The notes beneath the pieces were generated by a model, which did not search any database, had not been told where the DNA came from, and saw nothing but the letters and a program-made list of their open reading frames with translations. A program made the translations under genes and the position numbers. Positions 29,316 through 39,610 of a DNA stretch of 64,000 nt are shown in pieces; the stretch's first letter is position 1, and the number at the start of each line of letters is the position of its first letter. Source of the DNA: Pseudomonadota bacterium (lineage in GTDB: Bacteria > Pseudomonadota > Gammaproteobacteria > Steroidobacterales > Steroidobacteraceae); NCBI GenBank assembly GCA_021792555.1, contig JAJYUL010000001.1:62001-126000 (forward strand). Direction: 5' to 3'.

Positions 29316-30502
29316 TGCAGGATGGCCTCGAGGCGCTTTTGCGCCTCGCACAGCAGCAGCCGGCTCGGCTCCTCGGTGTCGAGCGCGCGCGCGAGCAGCT
29401 CGTCGATCACATGCGAGACCTCGGCGAGGCGCGGATGCAGGGGCAGCTCCCGGGCGTGCTCGTGCAGGGCGTCGAGCCGGTGATAGAACGGAACGAGCCG
29501 ATTCACCTGCGCGTCCGCCCAGGTGGAGCGGCGCACACCGATGGCGCCCTCGAGCGTCGTGAGTTTGTCCATGGGCGCGGTGGCCAGGTGGCGCAGGAAG
29601 GACCAGGCCAGATCCTTCTGCCGCGAGCCGCGGGCGAGCGTGATGACCCAGAAGACGTTCAGCGAGACGCTGCGCCCGCCGGGCCCCATCGGCAGCGGCG
29701 CGACCTCCACGCAGCCCTTGACCCGGCTTTCGCTCCAGGTCTCGGCGAGCGCCGCGAATCCGAACCAGTTGGCCATCAGCGCCACCTTCCCCGCGCAGAA
29801 CAGCAGGCCCGCCTTGACGCTGTCGAGGCTGCGGGCGCCGGGCGCGATCGCCGCCTCGTCGCGCGCGAGGTGGCGCAGGAAATCGAGCGCGCTCTCGGCC
29901 TGCGCCGAGCGCAGCTGCGGCCGGGCGCCGGGGCCGAACGGCTCGCCGCCGCGTGACCAGACGTGGATGCAGAAATCGTAGAAGCCGTTGTGGCCGTCGG
30001 GATACAGCGCGAGCGTGGTGCCGTAGAGCTCCCGCTCCGGCGCGTGCAGCCGCCGGGCGGTGGCATGGAAGTCCTCCCAGGTGTCCGGCACGGGCAGGCC
30101 GGCCGCCTGCAGCAGATCCTTGCGGTAGATGAGGCACTCCGGCCCGTCGTGATACGGCAGCCCCCAGAGGCCGCCCGCAAAATCCGCAAGACGCACCAGC
30201 GAGGGGCTCCAGGCGGTTGGAAAATCCGGGATCGGCGCGTGCGCGAGGTGGGTACGCAGATTTTCGATCAGTCCGGCCGATTGCGCCTCGGCGAGCCAGT
30301 CGGTCGAGAGGAAGGCCAGATCGAGCGAGCCGTCGCCGAGGCCGCCCCGGACGAACAGCCGCGCATGCAGGTCATTGAGCTCGAGCGGCTCGAGTTCCAG
30401 TTCGAGCGGCTCGCCGCCCTCGCGCGCGAACGCGGCGAACTGCCGCCGCAGCGCGTTCTCGAACGGATCAAACTTGCGGACCGCTATGCGGATTCGTCGC
30501 AC
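29312..30502 (-). CDS. Family-1 extracellular solute-binding-protein-like, no visible signal peptide
   Basis: MRRIRIAVRKFDPFENALRRQFAAF...GLWGLPYHDGPECLIYRKDLLQAAGLPVPDTWEDFHATARRL, typical MalE-like SBP motifs with a non-hydrophobic N-terminus. Confidence 0.8.
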   Translation of the reverse strand: MRRIRIAVRKFDPFENALRRQFAAFAREGGEPLELELEPLELNDLHARLFVRGGLGDGSLDLAFLSTDWLAEAQSAGLIENLRTHLAHAPIPDFPTAWSPSLVRLADFAGGLWGLPYHDGPECLIYRKDLLQAAGLPVPDTWEDFHATARRLHAPERELYGTTLALYPDGHNGFYDFCIHVWSRGGEPFGPGARPQLRSAQAESALDFLRHLARDEAAIAPGARSLDSVKAGLLFCAGKVALMANWFGFAALAETWSESRVKGCVEVAPLPMGPGGRSVSLNVFWVITLARGSRQKDLAWSFLRHLATAPMDKLTTLEGAIGVRRSTWADAQVNRLVPFYHRLDALHEHARELPLHPRLAEVSHVIDELLARALDTEEPSRLLLCEAQKRLEAILQ

Positions 30503-31307
30503 CGCGCGCCTCCTCTTCGGGCTTCAGCCCGGCGTGCACCGCGATCACATCGGCGCAGGCCTTCAGCGCCGGCAGCATGGTCTCCAGGCTCGGGCCGCTC
30601 TTCTCCTTCAGCGTCGCGATGGTGAGGGCCGCCTTGATGGAGGAGCCCGGCGAGCCGACCGGGACCCCGATATCCAGCCCGCCGACGAACCGCTCGCCTT
30701 CCGATCGCTCGTAGCCGCGCGCGCGGATCGCCGCGAGACGCTTGAGAAACTGCGCGCGCGCGGCGGGCTTCTCGCGCCGCCATTCCAGATCGTGCGTCAG
30801 CAGCTCCTCGCAGTCCTGCGGCTCCATGTTCGCCAGCAGCACGCGGCCGGAGGTGGTGTGCATGGGAGAGTGCTGCGAGCCGACCTCGACCGACAGTCGA
30901 AAGGGCTTTGGGCTCTCCTCCTGCGCCAGCACCAGCACCCGCTCCCGGTGCAGCACCGAGAGGTGGCAGGATTCGCGCAGATCCTCGGCGAGTCCGCGCA
31001 TCAGCGGCTGGGCGGCCTTCAGCAGCACCTCGTAGGGCGAGTGGGTGCGCGACAGCTCGAACAGCTTGAGCGTCAGCGAATACGCGCCCGTGGTCGGCTC
31101 GCGCCGCAGGTAGCCGCGGCTCTCCAGGCAGGCGAGCATGCGGAAGATCTCCCCGGCCTGGCGGCTCAGCGCACGGGCGAGCTGCGCCTGGGTCAGCGGC
31201 ACGGCCTGATCGGAGAGATACTCCAGAACGTCGAGACCCTTCTCGAGCGCCGGCACGGAGTACTTGGTGCGGCGTTCCTCGAGATTGAGCAGCCTATCGT
31301 GTGTCAT
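30468..31307 (-). CDS. IclR-family transcriptional regulator
   Basis: YSVPALEKGLDVLEYLSDQAVPLTQAQLARALSRQAGEIFRMLACLESRGYLRR plus IclR effector domain. Confidence 0.9.
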   Translation of the reverse strand: MTHDRLLNLEERRTKYSVPALEKGLDVLEYLSDQAVPLTQAQLARALSRQAGEIFRMLACLESRGYLRREPTTGAYSLTLKLFELSRTHSPYEVLLKAAQPLMRGLAEDLRESCHLSVLHRERVLVLAQEESPKPFRLSVEVGSQHSPMHTTSGRVLLANMEPQDCEELLTHDLEWRREKPAARAQFLKRLAAIRARGYERSEGERFVGGLDIGVPVGSPGSSIKAALTIATLKEKSGPSLETMLPALKACADVIAVHAGLKPEEEARGATNPHSGPQV

Positions 31308-31323
31308 GCAACCTCCTTTCAGC

Positions 31324-32358
31324 TCAGAGGACGGCTGGCTGAGATTGTGCCTGATGGGCGTCCGGCGCGCCGGGCGGCGGGGCGCTCGGCGCTCGGCGCG
31401 GCGCGCGGCGCCGGCCGCCGACGGTGTAAATCGCAGCCGCCGCGATCAGCACCGTCCCCTCGATCAGGCCCTGGTAGTTTGCGCCCAAGTTCAGCACGTT
31501 GAATCCGTTGGTGAGCGTGTACAGCACCAGCGCGCCCGCGACTGTCTTCAGCACGCTGCCGGCGCCGCCGAAAAGCGACGTGCCGCCGAGGATCGCCGCC
31601 GCGATGACGGTCAACTCCTCGCCCTGCAGCGCGGTGGGATTCATCGCGCCGAACCGCGAGGCGTACAGGACGCCGGCGAAGCCGGCCGCGAGGCCCGAGA
31701 GGACGAACGCGCCGAGCTTGTAGCCGCGCACGTTGATGCCGGCAAGCCGGGCGGCCTCGGGATTGCCGCCCACGGCATAGATGCGCCGGCCGAGCGTGGT
31801 GAAGTGCAGTACCAGCCAGACCGCCAGCGTGAATCCCGCCATGTACAGAATCGGCAGAGGCAGGCCCGCGGCGCGCCCGCTCTCGAAGCCGGTCATGGCC
31901 GTGAGCGCGGCGGGCGTGCCGACCATCAGGGAGCGTCCGTTGGTCACCACCAGCACCAGACCCCGGATCGCGGTGAGCGTACCGAGCGTGACGATGAAGG
32001 CGTTGATGCCGACCAGCTCGACCATCGCGCCGTTGAGCAGCCCGAGCGCGCCGGCGGTGGCGAGCGAGAGCATCATCGCGGCCCAGAAGCCCACGTGGTC
32101 GATCACCAGGATGTTGACGGCCGCGGCGAGCGCCGCGACCGACGCCACCGACAGGTCGAAATTGCCGGTGATCAGCACCACGGTCATCGCCACTCCCATG
32201 ATGGCGACCGGCGCGGTCTGGTAGAGAATGTTGATGAGATTGACGGGGCTGAGATAGCTCGGCCGGCCGAGCGCAGCGGTGACCACCGTCAGGACGGCCA
32301 CCAGCAGCGCCAGCGCGTAGTACACGCCCGCCTCGCGCAGGCCCAACATCTGTCGCAT
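31324..32358 (-). CDS. Sugar ABC transporter permease (RbsC-like)
   Basis: TVVLITGNFDLSVASVAALAAAVN, FIVTLGTLTAIRGLVLVVTNG. Alternative GTG start at 32379 overlapping the upstream stop. Confidence 0.88.
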   Translation of the reverse strand: MRQMLGLREAGVYYALALLVAVLTVVTAALGRPSYLSPVNLINILYQTAPVAIMGVAMTVVLITGNFDLSVASVAALAAAVNILVIDHVGFWAAMMLSLATAGALGLLNGAMVELVGINAFIVTLGTLTAIRGLVLVVTNGRSLMVGTPAALTAMTGFESGRAAGLPLPILYMAGFTLAVWLVLHFTTLGRRIYAVGGNPEAARLAGINVRGYKLGAFVLSGLAAGFAGVLYASRFGAMNPTALQGEELTVIAAAILGGTSLFGGAGSVLKTVAGALVLYTLTNGFNVLNLGANYQGLIEGTVLIAAAAIYTVGGRRRAPRRAPSAPPPGAPDAHQAQSQPAVL

Positions 32359-32375
32359 CGTCCCCCCCGAACTTC

Positions 32376-33902
<1,527 letters not shown>

Positions 33903-33909
33903 GGTCCGC

Positions 33910-34872
33910 TCACCACTGCGGGGGACAGTCGCGGACATTGGCGCGGGTGATGCCGGGCGTTCGGTACGTGATGAAGGCCGCGTGCAGCGGCTTCTTGCCC
34001 GTCACGTCCTCGTAGAGCGCCTCGAAGGCGAGCGCACCGAGCTCCAGCGGCCGGTAGCAGACCGTGCCGTCGATGCGGCCGGCCTCGAGCGAGAGGATCG
34101 CGAGCCGCGAGCCGCCGATGCCGATGAGCTTTGCGTGCGAGCCGGCCGAGCGCACCGCACGTGCACAGCCGACGGCCATGTCGTCCGCTTCGTTGAAGAA
34201 GAGATCGACGTTGGGGTGGGCTTCAAGAATGTTCTGACAGGCGACGTCCGCGTCTTCCGTGCGCCAGTTGCCGGGCTGCGATGCGACGATCCGATAGCGG
34301 ACATGCGCCGCGCGCAGCCCCTGCTCGAATCCGTGCTCGCGCTGCAGCACCTCCGGGAAGCCGGGCGCGCCCTGGATGATCGCAATGTGTGCGACGCGGC
34401 CCCGCGGCAGCAGTCGTGCGGCGAGGCGCCCGGCCTCGCGGCCGGCGGCAGTCTCGTCCTGGGTGACCAGGGCGACGAGCTTCGGGTAGACCTCGCGCAG
34501 CGGCCGCCGGTGTGGATTGCCGACTTGCGAACCGACTGCCACGACCGGGATGCCGGCCCGCGCGGCACGGTTCACCCAGCTCTCGGCGATGACCGAGTCG
34601 AGCGGCATGAGCACGATGCCGTTGACACGCTCGGCGATGAGATCCTGCAGATCGTTCGCCTGCTTCTGCACGCGGTTCTGCGCATCGAGCACGATGGCCT
34701 GGACACCCGCGCGGGCAGCCGCCTGCCGGAACCCCCGGGCGATCGCCGCGGCGAACGGATAGCTCAGCCCCGCGCTCGAGAGACCGAAACGCAGGGGTGC
34801 CGCGGCGGCTGCGTGCGAAAGGATCGCGCCGCACAGCGCTGCCGCAAGGGACGTACCGCGCGCGCGCTTCAC
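33910..34872 (-). CDS. Sugar ABC transporter substrate-binding protein (RbsB-like, periplasmic)
   Basis: Clear signal peptide MKRARGTSLAAALCGAILSHAAAAAPL, then LSSAGLSYPFAAAIARGFRQAAARAGV...DLIAERVNGIVLMPLDS. Confidence 0.9.
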   Translation of the reverse strand: MKRARGTSLAAALCGAILSHAAAAAPLRFGLSSAGLSYPFAAAIARGFRQAAARAGVQAIVLDAQNRVQKQANDLQDLIAERVNGIVLMPLDSVIAESWVNRAARAGIPVVAVGSQVGNPHRRPLREVYPKLVALVTQDETAAGREAGRLAARLLPRGRVAHIAIIQGAPGFPEVLQREHGFEQGLRAAHVRYRIVASQPGNWRTEDADVACQNILEAHPNVDLFFNEADDMAVGCARAVRSAGSHAKLIGIGGSRLAILSLEAGRIDGTVCYRPLELGALAFEALYEDVTGKKPLHAAFITYRTPGITRANVRDCPPQW

Positions 34873-34891
34873 GGCTGCGAGCCGCCCCGTC

Positions 34892-35344
34892 TCATGCGAT
34901 CGCCTCGCGCCGCTCGACCAGATACAGATGCTCGCAGGCGAGCACGATCTCGCCGTGCTGGTTGGCGATTTCGACCTGCTCGACGATGATGCCGTGCGTC
35001 TTGCGCTTGGGATGATCGCGCCGGCCGCTGATGCGCGCGGTTACCGTTAGGGTGTCGCCGATGAACACCGGGCGAATGAACCGCACGCGGTCGTACCCGT
35101 ACGACATGGATCGAGGGTTGATGGTCGAGGCCGTCATGCCGATGCCCATGCTCAGCACCAGGGTGCCATGGGCGATGCGCCGCTTGAAGGGCTGCTGCGC
35201 GCACCACTCCGCATCCATGTGGTGCGGGAAGAAATCACCGCTCTGACCGGCATGGGCCACGACGTCCGCCTCGGTCACGGTGCGGCCGAAGGTGCGGCGT
35301 TCGGCGCCGATGTCGTAATCCTCGAAGTACTGCTCGACGATCAT
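34892..35344 (-). CDS. MaoC-family hydratase/dehydratase
   Basis: [48 protein letters not shown] hotdog/MaoC pattern. Confidence 0.88.
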   Translation of the reverse strand: MIVEQYFEDYDIGAERRTFGRTVTEADVVAHAGQSGDFFPHHMDAEWCAQQPFKRRIAHGTLVLSMGIGMTASTINPRSMSYGYDRVRFIRPVFIGDTLTVTARISGRRDHPKRKTHGIIVEQVEIANQHGEIVLACEHLYLVERREAIA

Positions 35345-36549
35345 GGCGATTCTCCCGGCGCGTCGAGGCCGAAGCGGCGCAGGACCTCGGCGGTGTCGCG
35401 GCCGAGCGCCGGCGCTCCGCGTGGGTGGGTGAGGATCTGCCCGTCGATGCGGATCGGGCAGCGGGTGGTGGTTAGGGTACCGTGCTGCCCGTCATGGATC
35501 TGCTGGGTGAGCTCGAGTGCGGCAAAACCCTCGCTCTCGAGCAGCTGCGGCCAGGTGAACACCTCGGCGCACCAGATGTCGGCCGGCTCGAGGATGGCGA
35601 GCCAGTGCGCCGTGATCTGCGTGGCGAGGTGGGCGGCGAGGATGGACTTGATCGCGGCCCGCTCGGTGAACCAGCGCGCCGGATCGGTGTAGGGGCGAAG
35701 CGGCTCGCAGCCGATCAGCGCGCCGAGCCGGTCGATGGGCGTCATCGCCACCGCCAGATAGCCATCGGCGGTCTGGTAGATGCCGTATGGCGCGCCGATG
35801 TACACACTGGCGTTGTTGACCGCATCGCGCGCCGGCTGCTGGCCGTCGCCGTTGAGGAACGCGGTGAACTGCTCGAACTGCATGTCGATGGCCGATTCGA
35901 ACAGGCTCACGTCGACCCGGCCGCCCCGGCCGGTCCGCCCACGCCGCACGAGCAGCCCGAGCACGCCCTGGCACAGATGCGCGCCGGCCATGAGGTCGGC
36001 GATCGACACGCCCATGGGCACCGGTCCCTGGGCTGCATCCCCCGACAGCCACGCCAGGCCCGACATGGCCTGCACCAGCAGGTCCTGGCCCGGCTTCTTG
36101 CGCCAGGGCCCCTCGGTGCCGTAGCCGGTGATGGCCGCGTAGATCAGCCGCGGGTTCAGCTCCGCCACCGTCGCGTAATCCAGGCCGAGGCGGTCCATCA
36201 CGCCCGGACGGAAATTGTGAACCATCACGTCTGCGCGCCGGATCAGCGCCTTGACCCGCTCCAGATCGGCCGGATCCTTCAGATCCGCAGCAAGGCTCTC
36301 CTTGTTGCGGTTGATGGTGTGAAAGAGCGCGCTGTCCCCGCCGAAGGACTGATCGGCGAGATAGAGGCGGCGGGACAGATCCCCCCCCTGTGGACGCTCC
36401 ACCTTGATGACCTCGGCACCGAGATCCGCCAGCCGCAGGCAACAGGAGGGCCCGGCTAGGAACTGGCTGAAATCCAGTACCACCACCCCCTCCAGCGGTC
36501 GCTCCGCGGTCGTCGTCGGCGCGCCGCGGTCCGCGTGCGCTGTCTTCAA
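35341..36549 (-). CDS. CaiB/BaiF family CoA-transferase
   Basis: [66 protein letters not shown]. Apparent TTG start 36549 with GAGGAG SD. Confidence 0.9.
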   Translation of the reverse strand: MKTAHADRGAPTTTAERPLEGVVVLDFSQFLAGPSCCLRLADLGAEVIKVERPQGGDLSRRLYLADQSFGGDSALFHTINRNKESLAADLKDPADLERVKALIRRADVMVHNFRPGVMDRLGLDYATVAELNPRLIYAAITGYGTEGPWRKKPGQDLLVQAMSGLAWLSGDAAQGPVPMGVSIADLMAGAHLCQGVLGLLVRRGRTGRGGRVDVSLFESAIDMQFEQFTAFLNGDGQQPARDAVNNASVYIGAPYGIYQTADGYLAVAMTPIDRLGALIGCEPLRPYTDPARWFTERAAIKSILAAHLATQITAHWLAILEPADIWCAEVFTWPQLLESEGFAALELTQQIHDGQHGTLTTTRCPIRIDGQILTHPRGAPALGRDTAEVLRRFGLDAPGESP

Positions 36550-36579
36550 CCGGGCTCCTCGCGTATAGTTTGCAGATAA

Positions 36580-36608
36580 ATGCTATGTTCGTTGACAAAC
36601 GGTGTCAA
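36580..36608 (-). promoter_or_regulatory. Candidate sigma70 promoter for the CoA-transferase operon (TTGACA-N17-TAGCAT)
   Basis: Reverse strand: TTGACA at 36608-36603, 17-nt spacer, TAGCAT at 36585-36580, about 30 nt before the TTG start. Confidence 0.5.
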
Positions 36609-36609
36609 C
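36591..36609. promoter_or_regulatory. Perfect inverted repeat GTTGACA-AACGG-TGTCAAC, candidate operator
   Basis: Read directly in the divergent intergenic region 36550-36653; overlaps the candidate minus-strand -35. Confidence 0.65.
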
Positions 36610-36653
36610 CGGACTGCCGCTTGGGGCCGCGGGAAGGACGAGGGGGACGAGAA

Positions 36654-37775
36654 ATGCGCAAAGACCGGTCGATCCTGCTGCGGGGCATGACCTGGGACCA
36701 TCCGCGCGGCTACGGGCCGCTCTCGGCGTGCGCGGCGGCGTGGCTCGAGCGGACCGGGGTACGGATCGAATGGGAGCGGCGCTCGCTGCAGGATTTCGAG
36801 TCTTTTTCCGTGGCCGAGCTGGCCACACGGTACGACCTCATCGTGATCGATCATCCGCACGTCGGGCAGGTGACGCGTGAGGGGTGCCTCCGGCCGCTCG
36901 ATGAGGCCATCGCGCCGGATGCGGTCGGAGCGTCGCTCGCGAGCTACCAGTGGGGCGGGCGGCTGTGGGCGCTGCCGATCGACGCGGCCGCCCAGGTCCA
37001 GGCCTGGCGGCCGGACCGCCTGGCCGAACCGCCCCCGGACTGGGCGGCCGTGCTCGCGCTCGCGGCCGAGGGCGCCGTGGTATGCCCGCTGCGCCCGCCG
37101 CATAATCTGATGGCGCTGTTCACGCTGTGCGGACTGGCCGGCCGTCCGGCCCGCACGCACGGCGGGGAGCTGTTCGATCCATCGGCCGGCCGCGAAGCCT
37201 ATGAACGTCTGCGTGAACTCGCCGCGCACCTCGATGCGCGCTGCAGCGCGGAGGATCCGATCGCGGTTCTCAAGCGCATGGCCGAGCCGGATTCCGCCGT
37301 GCTGTGCGCCCCGCTCATCTACGGGTATGTCAGTTACTCCAGGCCCGAGGCCCGCGGAGCGCGCATCGCGTTTGCGGATCTGGCGCCGCTGTCCCGCGGC
37401 GGCTCGTGCGCCGGCTCGGCGCTCGGCGGCACCGGCATCGCCGTCTCGGCGTTTTCCGCCGAGCCCGACGCCGCGGCCGCCTTCGCCCGCTGGGTGGCCG
37501 GCGCCGAGGCGCAGTGCGGGCCGTACCTCGCCGGCGGCGGTCAGCCGGCGCACCGCGCCGCCTGGAGCGATGCGCTCGCCAATGAGGCCACGCTCGATTT
37601 CTTCCGCAATACGCGCGCGACGCTCGAGGGCGCCTGGGTGCGCCCGCGTCACGACGGCTACATGAGTTTCCAGGACCGCGCCGCCCGGCGCCTGCAGCAG
37701 GCGCTCGAGGCGCGCGAGTCCGCCGCCGCGGCCATCGCGGCGCTCAATCGACTGCATCTCGAGGTGTCACCATGA
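36654..37775 (+). CDS. Solute-binding-protein-like protein, no visible signal peptide
   Basis: MRKDRSILLRGMTWDHPRGYGPLSACAAAWLERTGVRIEWERRSLQDFESFSVAELATRYDLIVIDHPHVGQ..., SBP-like with a charged N-terminus; purine-rich SD upstream. Confidence 0.75.
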   Translation: MRKDRSILLRGMTWDHPRGYGPLSACAAAWLERTGVRIEWERRSLQDFESFSVAELATRYDLIVIDHPHVGQVTREGCLRPLDEAIAPDAVGASLASYQWGGRLWALPIDAAAQVQAWRPDRLAEPPPDWAAVLALAAEGAVVCPLRPPHNLMALFTLCGLAGRPARTHGGELFDPSAGREAYERLRELAAHLDARCSAEDPIAVLKRMAEPDSAVLCAPLIYGYVSYSRPEARGARIAFADLAPLSRGGSCAGSALGGTGIAVSAFSAEPDAAAAFARWVAGAEAQCGPYLAGGGQPAHRAAWSDALANEATLDFFRNTRATLEGAWVRPRHDGYMSFQDRAARRLQQALEARESAAAAIAALNRLHLEVSP

Positions 37776-39610
37776 ACCAACCCACTTCACGCCGCACGTT
37801 TCTGCAATCGGCCGCGACGGCGGCGGGATTCGGGGTCATCGGCGCGCGTGCGCGCTGGGCGCGCGCACGCTCAGCGCCGGCGGCGCCCGGGGCAGGCCGC
37901 AGCGCGCCCATCGAGCGGCTGCACGAGTTCGACTATGGCGACGTCGCGCTCACGGGCGGTCCGCTGAAGGCACAGTACGACTTCATTCATGCGCACTACC
38001 TGGCCCTCGACAACGACCGGCTGCTGCAGGTCTACCGGGAGCACGCCGGCCTGCCCGCGCCCGGCATCGACATGGGCGGCTGGTACGGCGCGGGGGGATT
38101 CATTCCGGGCCACGCCCTCGGCCAATACATCTCCGGCATCGCGCGCATCGGGCGCTGCACCGGCGATGAGGCGTGCCGGTCGAAGGTGCACGAACTGGTG
38201 CACGGCTTCGGCCGCGCGCTGGACGCCAACCCGGTTCCCTATGCCGGCGAGGGCGCTTGGAAGATGTGGCCCGCGTATGTGCTCGACAAGCACATGATCG
38301 GCTTGATCGACGCGTACCGCCTGAGCGGCGTGCGGCCGGCACGCTCGCTGATCCCGCGCGTGATCCACGGCGCGCTGCCGTTCATCTCGCCGGTCAGCCG
38401 CGACCGGATCGGCGTGAAGAATCCCCCCTATGACGAAACCTACATCGTCTCGGAGAACCTGTTCACCGCCGCGCACCTGACCGGCGAGCGCCGCGTGCGT
38501 GATCTGGCCGTGAAATACCTGCTCGACAAGCCGTATTTCGACCCGCTGGCGCACGGCGAGAACGTGCTGGCCGGCCGCCAGGCCTACAGCCACGTCATGG
38601 CGCTCAGCTCGGCGGCCATGGCCTACCTCGAGCTCGGCGAGCCGCGCTACCGCGATGCCATCGTCAACGGCTGGAGGTTCCTCCAGGAGCAAAGCTATGC
38701 GACCGGCGGCTGGGGGCCGAACGAGCTGCTGATCGCCCCCGGCACCGGCGCGCTGTATTCCAGCCTCGCCGCCACCGAGAATCATTTCGAAACGCCGTGC
38801 GGGACGTACGCGACGATGAAGCTCGCCCGCTACCTGATGCGCTTCACCGGCGATGCGCGCTACGGCGATGGGCTCGAGCGGATCATGTGGAACGGACTGC
38901 TCGCGGTGCGTCCGCCGGACTCCAACGGCAACTCGCCGTACTACTCGAGCTATCACCCCGACGCCAAGAAAGTCTTCTACCCGCAGAAGTGGCCGTGCTG
39001 CTCGGGGACGCTGGTCCAGGGCGTGGCCGACTACGTGCGCAACGTCTATTTCCACGCGCCGGGCGCGCTCTACGTGAACCTGTTTACGCCGTCGCGGGTC
39101 CGCTGGCGCACCGGCGGGCGCGCGGTCACGCTCACGCAGCACACCGATTACCCGGCCGGCGAGTCGGTGACGCTGCACATCCAAACGGCCGCGCCCGCGA
39201 CCTTCACGCTCATGATCCGCATTCCCGGCTGGCTCGGCGCGCAGCCCGAGATCCGCGTCAACGGCGCTCGCGTGACCGGTGCGGCCGAGCCGGGTACGTT
39301 CGCCGCGGTGCGGCGCACCTGGCGCGACGGCGACCGGGTGGAGCTGCACCTGCCGCAGGCCTGGCGCACCCAGACGGTCGACCGCTCTCATCCCGGCACC
39401 GTCGCGCTGCTGCGCGGGCCGCTCGTGTACAGCGCGCTCAACTTCGCCGGTCCCGGCACGCCCGTCCCGCGGCTGGATGTCGCCGGCCTCACGCCGGTCA
39501 CGGGCGCGGAGGATTCCTACCGGCAGAGGGACCGCGGCCAGCAGATCCTCTTCGTGCCGTTCTACAAGGTCCTGAACGAGTCCTACAATGTCTACTTCCA
39601 GCGGGCCTGA
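37772..39610 (+). CDS. Tat-exported GH127/DUF1680-type beta-L-arabinofuranosidase-like protein
   Basis: Tat motif SRRTFLQSAATAAGFGVIGARA; FETPCGTYATMKLARYLMRFTGDARYGDGLERIMWNGLL and KWPCCSGTLVQG (putative metal/catalytic Cys region). ATGA overlap with the upstream gene. Confidence 0.85.
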   Translation: MNQPTSRRTFLQSAATAAGFGVIGARARWARARSAPAAPGAGRSAPIERLHEFDYGDVALTGGPLKAQYDFIHAHYLALDNDRLLQVYREHAGLPAPGIDMGGWYGAGGFIPGHALGQYISGIARIGRCTGDEACRSKVHELVHGFGRALDANPVPYAGEGAWKMWPAYVLDKHMIGLIDAYRLSGVRPARSLIPRVIHGALPFISPVSRDRIGVKNPPYDETYIVSENLFTAAHLTGERRVRDLAVKYLLDKPYFDPLAHGENVLAGRQAYSHVMALSSAAMAYLELGEPRYRDAIVNGWRFLQEQSYATGGWGPNELLIAPGTGALYSSLAATENHFETPCGTYATMKLARYLMRFTGDARYGDGLERIMWNGLLAVRPPDSNGNSPYYSSYHPDAKKVFYPQKWPCCSGTLVQGVADYVRNVYFHAPGALYVNLFTPSRVRWRTGGRAVTLTQHTDYPAGESVTLHIQTAAPATFTLMIRIPGWLGAQPEIRVNGARVTGAAEPGTFAAVRRTWRDGDRVELHLPQAWRTQTVDRSHPGTVALLRGPLVYSALNFAGPGTPVPRLDVAGLTPVTGAEDSYRQRDRGQQILFVPFYKVLNESYNVYFQRA

